Shown here in pieces: positions 34,023 through 44,324 of a stretch of 64,000 nucleotides of DNA. The DNA lies in assembly GCA_002377855.1 (NCBI GenBank), contig DFQQ01000002.1, positions 1 through 64,000 of the forward strand, given 5' to 3'. The notes under the pieces were generated by a model. It was given only the letters and a program-made list of their open reading frames with translations, was not told the DNA's origin and did no database searches. The position numbers and the translations under genes are program-made. Position 1 is the stretch's first letter; each line of letters starts with the position of its first letter. The stretch is from Acidovorax delafieldii. GTDB lineage: Bacteria; Pseudomonadota; Gammaproteobacteria; Burkholderiales; Burkholderiaceae_C.

Positions 34023-37000
34023 ATGTCTGACACGTTCTGGTTTGACCCCGACTCCTTGCGCGCTCTGTGTGAGGACGGCCCCTGGATGCGTGGCAAGGCC
34101 CTGCTGGCACAGGGCGTGGTGAGCGAGCCAGGCATTGAGCCGCTAGACGAAGGCTGGCGCATACAGGCCCTGGTGCAGGGCACGCAGCACCTGCCGTATG
34201 AGGTGGCTGTCACCCTGGCGGTGATGCCCGATGGTCAGGTGGACTACTGGCGCAGCGTGTGCGACTGCCCCGTGGGCCGCCAGTGCAAGCACGCCGTGGC
34301 CTTGATGCTGCGCGCCGCCCGCCTGCCGCTGAGCGATGAGGCCCGTGCTGCTGCCGCACCGCGCAAGGATGTGAGCGCGGCGGCGGCCGCCCAGTCGGCC
34401 CGCGAGCGCATGGCCGCCGTGCAGCAGGCCGAAGCCCAGGCCCAGCTGGTGAACTGGCTGGCCGCGCTGGACCGCGCCGCCGGGGACGACGTGGTGCTGA
34501 GCCCCAGCGACCGCAGCGCGCGGCCTGAGCAATATCTGTATTTGCTGTCGGTGGTGGGCGGCATGCGCCAGCCCACCCAGTTGCAGCTTGAAGCCGTGGT
34601 GTCTTACCCCAAGGTGACCGGTGGCTGGGCCAAGCCCAAGCCGGTACGCACCCAGCCCGCCAAGGGCCAGGCGGTGTACGACCAAGCCAGCGAGACCGAT
34701 CGCCAGGTGCTGCAACTGCTGCGCGCCATGCCGCGCAGCCAGGTGTATTACTCGGCCTACAGTGGCGCGCCCTGCGCGGTGCTGGAAGGGCAGGTGGGCC
34801 TGCTGGCGCTGCAACAGGCTGCCAGCACCGGGCGCTTGTTTGCCGATGCGGGTGGCTCCACCGTGGGCGAGGCGCTGCGTTGGGGGGGCGCACGTGCCTT
34901 GCGGTGGGCCTGGCACGAAGTGCCCGCCCAGCCGGGTGCGCTGTCGGCGGAGCCTGCCTGGCAATTGCGCGCAGCGTTGGCGGGCGACGGCGGCACGCTG
35001 GGCCACAACAGTCCGCCCTTGTTCATGGATGCCGGGCGGGGCGAGTGTGGGCCGGTAGATCTGGGCTCCGTATCTCCCGCGCAGCTGGAGGTGCTGCTCA
35101 AGGCCCCAGCGCTGCGCGTGTCGGCCATCGAAAAGTACCAGGACGCATTGGCCCGCAGCCTGCCCCATGTGCCCCTGCCACCGGTGGTGCAAGGCGTGCA
35201 GCGGGTGCAGGGCGTGGTGCCCCGGCCCTGCCTGCACCTGGCCCCCACGCCGCAGGCACACCGCCCCACGCTGGGGCTGGTGATGGCGCGGCTCACCTTT
35301 GACTATGCCGGTCACCGCGGCTGGTGGCCAGGGCAGGGCGCGCAGGTAATGGTGCCGCCGCTGTCCGGGGGCGACGGCCCGAAGGTGCTGCTGCAGCGCC
35401 ACCCCCAGGCGGAACTGGAAGCCATCCAGAAACTGATGGCGCTGGGCCTGCTGGCCACCGACGATGGCGTGTTTGGCTTGCCCGGCGAACGCTCCCAGCA
35501 GGCCTGGATGCCCTGGGCCGATGCGGGCTTTGCGGTGTTCAGCGAAGCGGGATTTGACGTGACGCAGGACCCGGCCTTGCAAGGCTGGGTGAGCCATGCG
35601 CAGAACCTGACGGTGGCGCTGTCGCCCCAGGCTCAGATTCAGACCCACGACGATGTGCCGTGCGACGTCCACGCTCGCCCCCATCGGTTTGACCTGGGTG
35701 AACCGCGTGCGGGGGAAGACGCGGGCGGTGATGCCACGGCAGACACCTCACCGTGGTTTTCGCTATCGCTGGGCGTGGAGCTGGACGGCCAGCGCCACAA
35801 CGTGCTGCCCTGGCTGCCCGACCTGATCGCCCAGGCGGCTCAGCACCCGCCCGATCCTGCCACCGGGCAGCCGCAGCTGCCGCCGTTTGTCTACGTACCG
35901 CGTGGCGATGCGCAGAGCGGCTTTGTGCGCCTGCCCACCGAGCCGCTGCGCCCCTGGCTGGCCGCCTTGCTGGAACTGGTGGGCGAGCGCGGGGCAGATT
36001 TTTCACAGCCCAACCTGCGCCTGTCGCGGCTGGAGGCGCTGCGCGCCAGCGCTGCCCTGGGCGAAGGCGCGGTGTGGCAGGGCGCTGCATCGTTGCAGGC
36101 CCTGGTGCAGCAATTGCAGGGCGCCACCCCCATCGCCGAGGTGCCTGTGCCCGCCAGCGTGCACGCCAGGCTGCGCCCGTACCAGCAGCAGGGGCTCAAC
36201 TGGCTACAGTTTTTGCGCGCCCAGGGCCTGGGCGGCATCCTCGCCGATGACATGGGCCTGGGCAAAACGCTGCAAACGCTGGCCCACATCCAGGTCGAAA
36301 AAGACGCGGGCCGCCTCACCGCCCCAGCGCTGGTGATTGCCCCGGTGAGCCTGATGGGCAACTGGCACAGCGAGGCCGCGCGCTTTTGCCCCGGCCTGCG
36401 CACCCTGGTGCTGCACGGCGCTGGCCGCCATGAGCTGGCCGATTCGGTGGCCGAGCACGACCTGGTCATCGCCCCGTATTCGCTGCTGCAGCGCGACCGC
36501 GAGCGCTGGCTGCAACTGCAGTGGCATCTGGTGGTGCTGGACGAAGCGCAAAACATCAAGAACGCCAGCACCAACGCCGCCCAGGTGGTGTCTGCCCTGC
36601 AGGCGCGCCACCGGCTGTGCCTGTCGGGCACGCCCATGGAAAATCATCTGGGAGAGATCTGGAGCCTGTTCCATTTCTTGATGCCTGGGTTTCTGGGAAG
36701 CCAGCAGCGGTTTCGGGAGCTGTTTCGCAACCCCGTGGAAAAACAGGGCGACACCGGCCGACTGGCGCAGCTGCGCGCCCGCGTGGCGCCGTTCATGCTG
36801 CGCCGCACCAAGGCCCTGGTGGCGGCCGAGCTGCCGCCCAAGGTGGAAACCGTGATGCGCGTGGAACTGACGGGCGCCCAGGCTGATTTGTACGAAACCA
36901 TCCGCCTGGGCATGGAAAAGACCGTGCGCGAAGCCTTGCACACCAAGGGGCTGGCCAAATCGCAGATCACGATCCTGGATGCGCTGCTCAAGCTGCGCCA

Positions 37001-37577
37001 GGTCTGCTGCGACCCGCACCTGGTGCCGCTGGAGTCCGCCCGTCAGGTGCGGGAGTCGGCGAAGATGGCGCAGTTGATGGAGTTGTTGCCTGAAATGCTG
37101 GCCGAGGGGCGGCGGGTGCTGCTGTTTTCGCAGTTCACCAGCATGCTCGGCTTGATCGAGACTGAGCTGCAGGCCCGCGGTTTGCCCTGGGTCAAGCTCA
37201 CCGGCCAAAGCCAAAAGCGCGACCAAATCATCCACCGCTTTACCAGCGGCGAGGTGCCGCTGTTTCTGATCAGTCTGAAGGCCGGGGGCGTGGGGCTGAA
37301 CCTGCCCCAGGCCGACACCGTCATCCACTATGACCCCTGGTGGAACCCCGCTGCCGAGGCCCAGGCCACTGACCGTGCCCACCGCATCGGGCAGACGCAG
37401 AACCTTTGGGTGGTAAAAATGGTGGCCCAGGGCACGATTGAGGAGCGCATCCTGGCGCTTCAGGAACGCAAGGCCGGTCTGGCCCAAGCCCTGTATGGAG
37501 GCGACGTGGTGCGCAAAGAGCCCTTGTTCACCGAGTCTGATCTGCAAGAGTTGCTGAAGCCCCTGGCAGCCCCCTGA
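34023..37577 (+). CDS. SNF2-family helicase with SWIM zinc finger
   Basis: 1184 residues. An N-terminal SWIM zinc finger reads CDCPVGRQCKH (C80, C82, C88, H90). A long middle region (about 100-720) has no recognised domain. The SNF2 ATPase core follows with DDMGLGKT (742-749, Walker A K748), DEAQ (840-843), and the second RecA lobe with SLKAGGVGLNL and TDRAHRIGQ. Such ATPases move along double-stranded DNA and remodel protein-DNA complexes; bacterial members are linked to transcription or repair. No nuclease or methylase gene is adjacent, so it does not look like part of a defence island. Confidence 0.93.
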   Translation: MSDTFWFDPDSLRALCEDGPWMRGKALLAQGVVSEPGIEPLDEGWRIQALVQGTQHLPYEVAVTLAVMPDGQVDYWRSVCDCPVGRQCKHAVALMLRAARLPLSDEARAAAAPRKDVSAAAAAQSARERMAAVQQAEAQAQLVNWLAALDRAAGDDVVLSPSDRSARPEQYLYLLSVVGGMRQPTQLQLEAVVSYPKVTGGWAKPKPVRTQPAKGQAVYDQASETDRQVLQLLRAMPRSQVYYSAYSGAPCAVLEGQVGLLALQQAASTGRLFADAGGSTVGEALRWGGARALRWAWHEVPAQPGALSAEPAWQLRAALAGDGGTLGHNSPPLFMDAGRGECGPVDLGSVSPAQLEVLLKAPALRVSAIEKYQDALARSLPHVPLPPVVQGVQRVQGVVPRPCLHLAPTPQAHRPTLGLVMARLTFDYAGHRGWWPGQGAQVMVPPLSGGDGPKVLLQRHPQAELEAIQKLMALGLLATDDGVFGLPGERSQQAWMPWADAGFAVFSEAGFDVTQDPALQGWVSHAQNLTVALSPQAQIQTHDDVPCDVHARPHRFDLGEPRAGEDAGGDATADTSPWFSLSLGVELDGQRHNVLPWLPDLIAQAAQHPPDPATGQPQLPPFVYVPRGDAQSGFVRLPTEPLRPWLAALLELVGERGADFSQPNLRLSRLEALRASAALGEGAVWQGAASLQALVQQLQGATPIAEVPVPASVHARLRPYQQQGLNWLQFLRAQGLGGILADDMGLGKTLQTLAHIQVEKDAGRLTAPALVIAPVSLMGNWHSEAARFCPGLRTLVLHGAGRHELADSVAEHDLVIAPYSLLQRDRERWLQLQWHLVVLDEAQNIKNASTNAAQVVSALQARHRLCLSGTPMENHLGEIWSLFHFLMPGFLGSQQRFRELFRNPVEKQGDTGRLAQLRARVAPFMLRRTKALVAAELPPKVETVMRVELTGAQADLYETIRLGMEKTVREALHTKGLAKSQITILDALLKLRQVCCDPHLVPLESARQVRESAKMAQLMELLPEMLAEGRRVLLFSQFTSMLGLIETELQARGLPWVKLTGQSQKRDQIIHRFTSGEVPLFLISLKAGGVGLNLPQADTVIHYDPWWNPAAEAQATDRAHRIGQTQNLWVVKMVAQGTIEERILALQERKAGLAQALYGGDVVRKEPLFTESDLQELLKPLAAP

Positions 37578-37685
37578 GCCTGCGCCCCACCGGCGCTACG
37601 CACAAAGGCGGGTGCTTTGACGCAAAGCCCTGCCTTTGACGTGCCTGTTTGGGCGTAAAAATGGCCGCCTGGCAACAGTCCGTCT

Positions 37686-37714
37686 TTGCAAATCAAGGCG
37701 TTACCGGGTACAAT
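37686..37714 (+). promoter_or_regulatory. Strong sigma-70 promoter of the rimP-nusA-infB operon
   Basis: TTGCAA (37686-37691) and TACAAT (37709-37714) are separated by exactly 17 bp. A start near 37721 is expected, about ten bases before an intrinsic terminator. Confidence 0.8.
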
Positions 37715-37730
37715 ACGGCTCTCACGACCA

Positions 37731-37761
37731 AACGGGCGGGTACCAACCGCCCGTTTTTTTT
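37731..37761 (+). terminator. Leader terminator just after the nusA-operon promoter
   Basis: AACGGGCGG (37731-37739) pairs with CCGCCCGTT (37747-37755), followed by eight T. Because the promoter lies directly upstream, most transcripts would stop after about 40 nt unless read-through occurs. It could also serve as the terminator of the SNF2 gene. Confidence 0.8.
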
Positions 37762-37851
37762 GGTCGTTTGGTTTTGGAGCTCGAAGCTGTCAGAGGGGGG
37801 TCTTCTGGGGGTTATCGGGTTTTTTGTTTTTCCCGGGATTGAACTTAACAC

Positions 37852-38445
37852 GTGGCACTGCAGCAAGTCGTTGAACAAATTGTGATCGGTCTGGGCTATG
37901 ACCTGGTGGAGATTGAGCGCTCTGCCGGCGGCCTGTTGCGCATTACCATTGATTTGCCTTGGGTGGCGCCTGCCGCCGATGCCCCCGCCCCGCTGGTGGA
38001 GCAGTTGGTCACCGTGGAAGACTGCGAAAAAGTCACCCGTCAGCTGCAGTTTGCGCTCGAGGTGGACGGCGTTGACTACAAACGCCTGGAAGTCTCGTCC
38101 CCTGGCATTGACCGCCCCTTGCGCCACGAGCAGGACTTTGTCCGCTTCGAGGGCTCGGTCATTGACATCACGTTGAAGGCGCCCATGGGTGCAGCTGCGG
38201 CGGGCCAAGTCAGCGCCAATCGCAAGAAATTTCGCGGCACGCTTGAGCGGGCCGAATCTGGGGGCTGGCAGATCGTCTGGAGAGATGAGCCTGCAGTCAA
38301 GCCCGGTCAGAAAGTCAGCAAGAAACGGGTGCCCGCGCCTTTACAGGCCTTGGGCTTCGCGCTGGATGAGTTGCGTGACGCGCGATTGGCGCCCATCGTG
38401 GACTTCAAGGGGCGCGCTGGCAAGGCGGGACAAGGCGCTGCCTGA
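37852..38445 (+). CDS. rimP: Ribosome maturation factor RimP
   Basis: 197 residues from GTG 37852, no stronger start being available. RimP assists assembly of the 30S subunit. The N-terminal domain (about 1-85) with VEIERSAGGLLRITID and CEKVTRQL, then VSSPGIDRPLRHEQDF, is typical. A Lys/Arg-rich insertion and tail (about 150-197) extend it beyond the E. coli length. It is the first gene of the operon. Confidence 0.93.
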   Translation: MALQQVVEQIVIGLGYDLVEIERSAGGLLRITIDLPWVAPAADAPAPLVEQLVTVEDCEKVTRQLQFALEVDGVDYKRLEVSSPGIDRPLRHEQDFVRFEGSVIDITLKAPMGAAAAGQVSANRKKFRGTLERAESGGWQIVWRDEPAVKPGQKVSKKRVPAPLQALGFALDELRDARLAPIVDFKGRAGKAGQGAA

Positions 38446-38529
38446 GATCCATTCAGCAAAAAATAGGGATGGCAGGTTGTCCGCTGTGTGGCCTGCGTCT
38501 TCGGGTGATTGAAATAGGAGAGTCGTCGC

Positions 38530-40017
38530 ATGAATCGCGAATTGTTGATGTTGGTTGAGGCCATTTCGCGCGAGAAGAACGTGGAGCGTGATGTGGTCTT
38601 GGGCGCCGTGGAATCGGCCCTGGCCCAGGCTACCAAGAAGCTGTATCAAGGTGAGGTGGACATCCGCGTGTCCATCGATCGCGACAGCGGCAACTACGAG
38701 ACTTTCCGCCGCTGGCTTGTCGTGCCTGATGACGCTGGCCTGCAGAATCCCGATGCCGAAGAACTGCTGATGGACGCCCGCGAACGCGTGGCCGATATCG
38801 AGGTGGGCGAGTACATCGAAGAAGGTGTCGAGTCCGTGCCTATCGGCCGCATTGGTGCCATGGCCGCCAAGCAGGTCATCCTGCAAAAGATCCGCGACGC
38901 AGAGCGCGAGATGCTGCTCAACGACTTCATGTCGCGCGGCGAAAAGATCTTCACGGGCACTGTCAAGCGCATGGACAAGGGCGACATCATTGTCGAGTCC
39001 GGCCGCGTGGAAGGCCGCCTGCGCCGCAGCGAGATGATTCCCAAGGAAAACCTGCGCAGCGGCGACCGCGTGCGCGCCATGATCATGGAAGTGGACCTGA
39101 CGCTGCGCGGTGCTCCGATCATCCTGTCGCGCTCGGCTCCAGAGTTCATGGTGGAGTTGTTCCGCCAGGAAGTGCCCGAAATCGAGCAAGGCCTGCTCGA
39201 GATCAAATCCTGCGCCCGCGATCCCGGCTCTCGCGCCAAGATCGCCGTGCTGAGCCACGACAAGCGCGTGGATCCCATCGGTACCTGTGTGGGTGTGCGT
39301 GGAACCCGCGTGAATGCAGTGACGAATGAGCTCGCCGGTGAACGCGTTGACATCGTGCTGTGGTCTGAAGACCCTGCGCAGTTCGTGATCGGTGCGCTGG
39401 CTCCTGCCAACGTGTCCTCCATCGTCGTGGACGAGGAAAAGCATGCCATGGACGTGGTGGTGGACGAGGAAAACCTCGCCATTGCCATCGGCCGCGGTGG
39501 CCAGAACGTGCGTCTGGCCTCTGACCTCACTGGCTGGAAGATCAACATCATGGATGCCGCCGAGTCTGCCCAGAAGCAGGCCAACGAATCCGATGCATCC
39601 CGTCGCCTGTTCATGGAAAAGCTGGATGTGGACGAGGAAATCGCCGACATCCTGATCTCCGAAGGCTTTGCCACCCTGGAAGAAGTGGCCTATGTGCCAC
39701 TGCAGGAAATGCTGGAGATCGAATCGTTTGACGAAGACACCGTGAACGAGTTGCGCGCCCGTGCCAAGGACGCGCTCCTCACCATGGAAATCGCCCGTGA
39801 AGAAAGCGTGGAAGAAGTCTCCCAAGACCTGCGCGATCTTGAAGGCATGACACCCGACCTGATTGCCAAGCTGGCCGAAGGTGGTGTGCACACACGTGAC
39901 GACCTGGCCGATCTGGCCATTGATGAGCTGACCGACCTGACCGGACAGTCTGCAGATGATGCCAAGGCCTTGATCATGAAGGCCCGCGAACATTGGTTCG
40001 TGGCGGGGCAAGAGTAA
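38530..40017 (+). CDS. nusA: Transcription termination/antitermination factor NusA
   Basis: 495 residues, the same length as E. coli NusA, from an ATG preceded by AGGAGAG. The N-terminal RNA-polymerase-binding domain (about 1-125) is followed by S1 (about 135-200, [20 protein letters not shown] in parts), two KH domains (about 200-345, including [11 protein letters not shown]), and two C-terminal acidic helix-hairpin repeats (about 360-490). NusA binds elongating RNA polymerase and may act on the leader terminator of its own operon. infB begins 24 bp downstream. Confidence 0.97.
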   Translation: MNRELLMLVEAISREKNVERDVVLGAVESALAQATKKLYQGEVDIRVSIDRDSGNYETFRRWLVVPDDAGLQNPDAEELLMDARERVADIEVGEYIEEGVESVPIGRIGAMAAKQVILQKIRDAEREMLLNDFMSRGEKIFTGTVKRMDKGDIIVESGRVEGRLRRSEMIPKENLRSGDRVRAMIMEVDLTLRGAPIILSRSAPEFMVELFRQEVPEIEQGLLEIKSCARDPGSRAKIAVLSHDKRVDPIGTCVGVRGTRVNAVTNELAGERVDIVLWSEDPAQFVIGALAPANVSSIVVDEEKHAMDVVVDEENLAIAIGRGGQNVRLASDLTGWKINIMDAAESAQKQANESDASRRLFMEKLDVDEEIADILISEGFATLEEVAYVPLQEMLEIESFDEDTVNELRARAKDALLTMEIAREESVEEVSQDLRDLEGMTPDLIAKLAEGGVHTRDDLADLAIDELTDLTGQSADDAKALIMKAREHWFVAGQE

Positions 40018-40041
40018 AGGTCAGGGAGGCACGAACCAAAT

Positions 40042-42930
40042 ATGTCCAGTAATACTGTCGCCGAGTTTGCAAACGAACTCAAAAAATCGCCTGAAATCCT
40101 GCTCGACCAGCTCAAGGCTGCGGGCGTGGGCAAGGCTGCCCCTTCCGATGCCCTGACCGAGTCGGACAAGCAAAAGCTGCTCGCCTATCTTCAGGCCAGC
40201 CACGGCACCGCTTCGGGAGACCGCAAGAAGATCACCATGGTGAAGAAATCCACCAGCGAGATCAAGCAGGCCGATGCCACGGGCAAGGCCCGCACTATCC
40301 AGGTGGAAGTGCGCAAGAAGCGCACCTTCATCAAGCGTGACGATGCGCTCGACGGCGTCGGTGAGTCTGAAGAGGCTCCCAGCGCCGCAGCGTCGGCGGC
40401 GCTGCAAGCTGCCGAGCCGGTTTCTGCCCAGGACCAGGATCTGGCACGCCGCGAAGAGGAAGCCCGTGGCCAGGCCGAGTTGATTCGCCGCCAAGAAGCC
40501 GAGTTGGCTGCTAAACGCGCGGAGCGCGAAGAGCGTGAACGCCGTGAGCGCGAAGCCGAAGAGCGCGCTGCAGCCTATGCAGCGCAAGAAGCTGAACGCA
40601 AGGCCCAGGCCTCCGCCGTGAAGCAGGAAGCCACCCGCGAGCAAGCGGCTGAAACTGCAGCTCGCAAGGCCGCGCAAGACGAAGCGCGCGAAAAAGCTGC
40701 CGCCGAGTCCAAGGCCCGCTCCGAAGAGGAAGCAGCACGTGCGGCCGATCTGGACGCCCGTCGTCGCAAGGCCGAGGCCGAAGCAGCGGCCATTCGCTCC
40801 ATGATGGCCACGCCCAAGAAGGCGGTCATGGTTGCCAAGAAGCCCGAGGAACCCAAGCCGGTGGCCAAGCCTGCGGCCGTGGGCGACGCCAAGAAGGGCA
40901 CCTTGCACAAGCCTGCCGTTGGTACCGGCACAGGGCCACGCAATGCAGGTGCCGCTGCGCCGGCAGCGCCAGGTGCTGCGGGCAAGGAAGTCAAATCGGC
41001 CAAGCTCTCCTCCAGCTGGGCCAATGACACCGCCAAGAAGAAAGAAATCAAGACCCGCGGCGACAGCAGCGGTGGCGTGGGGCGCAACAACTGGCGCGGA
41101 GGCCCGCGTGGCCGCCGTGGTGACAATCGCGACCAGCGCGACGATCACCAGCACTCGGCTCCGGTCGAGGCGCGCATCATCGAAGTGCACGTGCCTGAAA
41201 CCATCACCGTGGCAGAGCTGGCGCACAAGATGTCGATCAAGGCGTCTGAAGTCATCAAGGCGCTGATGAAGATGGGCCAGATGGTCACCATCAACCAGCC
41301 ATTGGACCAGGACACCGCCATGATCGTGGTGGAAGAACTGGGCCACAAGGCAGTGGTGGCGGCACTGGACGATCCAGAAGCCTTCACTGACGAAGATGTT
41401 GCGCAGCAAAACGCCGAGGTGCTGCCACGCGCCCCTGTGGTCACCGTCATGGGCCACGTGGACCACGGCAAGACCTCGCTGCTGGACTACATCCGCCGCG
41501 CCAAGGTGGCTGCTGGCGAAGCTGGTGGTATCACCCAGCACATCGGTGCCTACCATGTGGAAACCCCACGCGGCATGGTGTCGTTCCTCGATACCCCCGG
41601 TCACGAGGCCTTTACGGCCATGCGTGCCCGCGGTGCCCAGGCCACCGACATCGTGATTCTGGTGGTGGCAGCGGACGACGGTGTCATGCCCCAGACCAAG
41701 GAAGCCATCAAGCACGCCAAGGCGGCTGGTGTTCCTATCGTGGTGGCCATCACCAAGGCCGACAAGCCCGATGCCAACCCCGACCGCGTCAAGCAAGAAC
41801 TGGTGGTGGAAGAGGTGGTGCCTGAAGAGTACGGCGGCGACTCGCCATTCGTGCCAGTGTCTTCCAAGACCGGCATGGGCATTGACGCGCTGCTGGAGCA
41901 AGTGCTGCTGCAAGCCGAAGTGCTGGAACTGAAGGCTCCGGTGGAATCGCTGGCCAAGGGCCTCGTGATCGAAGCCCAGCTGGACAAGGGTCGCGGCCCT
42001 GTGGCCACCGTGCTGGTGCAGTCCGGTACGCTGAAGGTGGGCGACATCGTGCTGGCTGGCCAGACCTACGGCCGCGTGCGCGCCATGCTGGACGAAAACG
42101 GCAAGGTCGCTAAGACCGCAGGTCCGTCGATCCCTGTAGAGATTCAGGGCCTGACCGAAGTGCCTCAGGCTGGCGACGACTTCATGGTGATGACCGACGA
42201 GCGCCGTGCGCGCGAAATCGCGACCTACCGTGCTGGCAAGTTCCGCAATACCAAGCTGGCCAAGCAGCAGGCTGCCAAGCTGGAAAACATGTTTGCCGAC
42301 ATGACAGCGGGCGAGGTCAAGACCCTGCCCATCATCGTCAAGGCCGATGTGCAAGGTTCGCAGGAAGCGCTGTCGCAGTCTCTGCTCAAGCTCTCGACCG
42401 ACGAGATCAAGGTCCAACTGGTGTATGCCGGCGTGGGCGGTATCAGCGAATCTGACATCAACTTGGCGATTGCGTCCAAGGCCATCGTTATCGGCTTCAA
42501 TGTGCGCGCCGATGCCGGTGCCCGCAAGCTGGCCGAAGGCAATGGCGTCGACCTGCACTACTACAGCATCATTTACGACGCTGTGGACGAGCTCAAGGTG
42601 GCAATGTCCGGCATGCTGGCCCCAGAGCAGCGCGAGGAAATCATTGGTACGGCCGAGATCCGCACCGTGTTCGTGGCAACGAAGATCGGCACCATTGCCG
42701 GCTCGTACATCACGTCCGGCATGGTTCACCGCAATGCACGCTTCCGCCTGCTGCGCGACAACGTGGTGGTCTACACCGGCGAGGTCGATTCGATCAAGCG
42801 CCTCAAGGATGACGTGCGTGATGTCAAGGAAGGTTTTGAGTGCGGTATCAAGCTCAAGAACTACAACGACATCAAGGAAGGTGATCACCTCGAGTTCTTT
42901 GACATCAAGGAAATCGCGCGGACGCTGTAA
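40042..42930 (+). CDS. infB: Translation initiation factor IF-2
   Basis: 962 residues. An N-terminal IF2_N domain (about 1-55) leads into a long Ala/Glu/Arg-rich linker (about 120-360), a second IF2_N-like region (about 380-420), and the GTPase domain with G1 GHVDHGKT (471-478), DTPGHEAF and TKADKPDAN. Domains II-IV end the protein. IF-2 places initiator tRNA on the 30S subunit. The long open frame on the opposite strand is only a shadow caused by the linker composition. Confidence 0.97.
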   Translation: MSSNTVAEFANELKKSPEILLDQLKAAGVGKAAPSDALTESDKQKLLAYLQASHGTASGDRKKITMVKKSTSEIKQADATGKARTIQVEVRKKRTFIKRDDALDGVGESEEAPSAAASAALQAAEPVSAQDQDLARREEEARGQAELIRRQEAELAAKRAEREERERREREAEERAAAYAAQEAERKAQASAVKQEATREQAAETAARKAAQDEAREKAAAESKARSEEEAARAADLDARRRKAEAEAAAIRSMMATPKKAVMVAKKPEEPKPVAKPAAVGDAKKGTLHKPAVGTGTGPRNAGAAAPAAPGAAGKEVKSAKLSSSWANDTAKKKEIKTRGDSSGGVGRNNWRGGPRGRRGDNRDQRDDHQHSAPVEARIIEVHVPETITVAELAHKMSIKASEVIKALMKMGQMVTINQPLDQDTAMIVVEELGHKAVVAALDDPEAFTDEDVAQQNAEVLPRAPVVTVMGHVDHGKTSLLDYIRRAKVAAGEAGGITQHIGAYHVETPRGMVSFLDTPGHEAFTAMRARGAQATDIVILVVAADDGVMPQTKEAIKHAKAAGVPIVVAITKADKPDANPDRVKQELVVEEVVPEEYGGDSPFVPVSSKTGMGIDALLEQVLLQAEVLELKAPVESLAKGLVIEAQLDKGRGPVATVLVQSGTLKVGDIVLAGQTYGRVRAMLDENGKVAKTAGPSIPVEIQGLTEVPQAGDDFMVMTDERRAREIATYRAGKFRNTKLAKQQAAKLENMFADMTAGEVKTLPIIVKADVQGSQEALSQSLLKLSTDEIKVQLVYAGVGGISESDINLAIASKAIVIGFNVRADAGARKLAEGNGVDLHYYSIIYDAVDELKVAMSGMLAPEQREEIIGTAEIRTVFVATKIGTIAGSYITSGMVHRNARFRLLRDNVVVYTGEVDSIKRLKDDVRDVKEGFECGIKLKNYNDIKEGDHLEFFDIKEIARTL

Positions 42931-42948
42931 GGCGAAGGCTGCAAGAGC

Positions 42949-43329
42949 ATGGCTGCGAAGAAATCCTCTACACCCAACCGCGCCTTCAAGGTGGCCGATC
43001 AGATCCAGCGGGATCTGACCGAACTGATCGCGCGCGAGTTGAAAGATCCGCGCGTAGGCATGGTCACGCTGCAAGGCGTCGAGGTGACTCCGGACTATGC
43101 CCACGCCAAGGTATTTTTCAGCCTGCTGGTGGGCGACCCTGTGGAAACGCAGGCGGCGCTCAACCAGGCTGCGGGGTTCCTGCGCAATGGCTTGTTCAAG
43201 CGCCTGCATATCCACACGGTGCCGACCCTGCACTTCGTGTTTGACCGTACTTCAGAACGCGCTGCGGACATGAACGCCTTGATTGCCAAGGCAGTGTCTT
43301 CACGCGCCAAAGACGACGAGGACGCATGA
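42949..43329 (+). CDS. rbfA: Ribosome-binding factor A
   Basis: 126 residues, starting 18 bp after infB. RbfA is a KH-type protein needed for 16S rRNA 5'-end maturation. Signature: [27 protein letters not shown] at the N-terminus (read in parts), then [15 protein letters not shown] and [16 protein letters not shown]. The end overlaps truB by ATGA. Confidence 0.95.
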   Translation: MAAKKSSTPNRAFKVADQIQRDLTELIARELKDPRVGMVTLQGVEVTPDYAHAKVFFSLLVGDPVETQAALNQAAGFLRNGLFKRLHIHTVPTLHFVFDRTSERAADMNALIAKAVSSRAKDDEDA

Positions 43330-44324
43330 CCGAGCGCGCTCCCCGCATCCGGGTGCAGCGGCGCCCGGTGCACGGAGTGCTGCTGCTCGACAAACCGCTC
43401 GGCCTTTCGAGCAACGACGCCTTGCAAAAGGTGAAGTGGTTGCTTCGCGCCGAGAAAGCGGGCCACACAGGCACGCTGGATCCGCTGGCGTCAGGGGTTC
43501 TGCCCTTGTGCTTCGGGGCCGCTACCAAGTTCAGCCAGCTGCAGCTGGAGGCGCCAAAAACCTATGAGGCCGTTGCGCTTCTGGGTGTGACCACCACCAC
43601 TGGCGATGCCGAGGGTGAAGTGCTGGAGCGCCGGGAGGTGTCGCCCGAGCATGTGACGCCCGAACGTATAGCCGCCGTGCAGCAGCAGTTCACCGGCCCC
43701 ATCAGCCAGGTGCCACCGATGCACAGCGCGCTCAAGAAAGACGGTAAAGCGCTTTACGAGTACGCTCGCGCCGGCATTGCCGTGGAGCGCGAAGCGCGCC
43801 CAGTGGTCATTCATTCATTGAATTTAACCCTGGCGCACACAGAACAAGCGCAGGCAGCTATCAAAATGATAGTGACTTGCAGCAAGGGGACGTACATCCG
43901 TACTCTGGGAGAAGACATTGGTGCGGCGCTGGGGGTGGGGGCTCACCTGACCTTTTTGCGCCGCATTGATACGGGAGGCCTCGGTGTTGAGCGCTGCGTC
44001 ACGCTGGCGCAGCTGGAGGCCATGGACGAGGCGGGACGTTTGGCCTGCGTCGAACCTCCCGAGTCGCTGCTGGTGGGGCACACACGTGTCACGTTGGACG
44101 GCGACAATGCAGCCCGATTCCTGTCGGGTGTGCGTCGCCGTGGACCCTGGCCTGACGCCAGTGCCGTGGCGGTTTTCGGCGACAAGCCCCCGGCACTGCT
44201 GGGGGTGGGCCATATCGTTGGCGGGGAGCTGGTGCCGGGCAGGCTCCTGAGTCCGCTGGAAATTCAACAAATTTTGGAAAGCACGCCGCCGCACCCAGCC
44301 AGCGGCACATTGGAAAACTTATGA
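43326..44324 (+). CDS. truB: tRNA pseudouridine(55) synthase
   Basis: 332 residues, coupled to rbfA by ATGA. TruB isomerises U55 in the T loop of tRNAs. The catalytic Asp is D52 in [24 protein letters not shown] and [13 protein letters not shown] are further family blocks. Codons 165-183 coincide with a copy of the dispersed repeat (43818-43873), just before CSKGTYIR, so the protein carries a repeat-derived segment in that place. The C-terminus overlaps typA by ATGA. Confidence 0.95.
   Translation: MTERAPRIRVQRRPVHGVLLLDKPLGLSSNDALQKVKWLLRAEKAGHTGTLDPLASGVLPLCFGAATKFSQLQLEAPKTYEAVALLGVTTTTGDAEGEVLERREVSPEHVTPERIAAVQQQFTGPISQVPPMHSALKKDGKALYEYARAGIAVEREARPVVIHSLNLTLAHTEQAQAAIKMIVTCSKGTYIRTLGEDIGAALGVGAHLTFLRRIDTGGLGVERCVTLAQLEAMDEAGRLACVEPPESLLVGHTRVTLDGDNAARFLSGVRRRGPWPDASAVAVFGDKPPALLGVGHIVGGELVPGRLLSPLEIQQILESTPPHPASGTLENL
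43818..43873 (-). repeat. Dispersed palindromic repeat, copy J (inside truB)
   Basis: Reverse-orientation copy within the coding frame; conserved end GCGCAGGCAGCTATCAAAATG at 43848-43868 shared in part with copies E and F, while the GC-rich half is diverged. Confidence 0.75.

Noticed and set aside
34023..37577. SNF2 helicase as part of a phage-defence island
   Set aside because: Neighbours are thioredoxin-like and rimP-nusA genes; no nuclease, methylase or protease partner is present.
40021..43233. A 1070-codon open frame on the minus strand opposite infB
   Set aside because: It mirrors infB, nearly all of whose domains are recognised, and reads as low-complexity His/Leu/Gly sequence. It results from GC-rich codon use.
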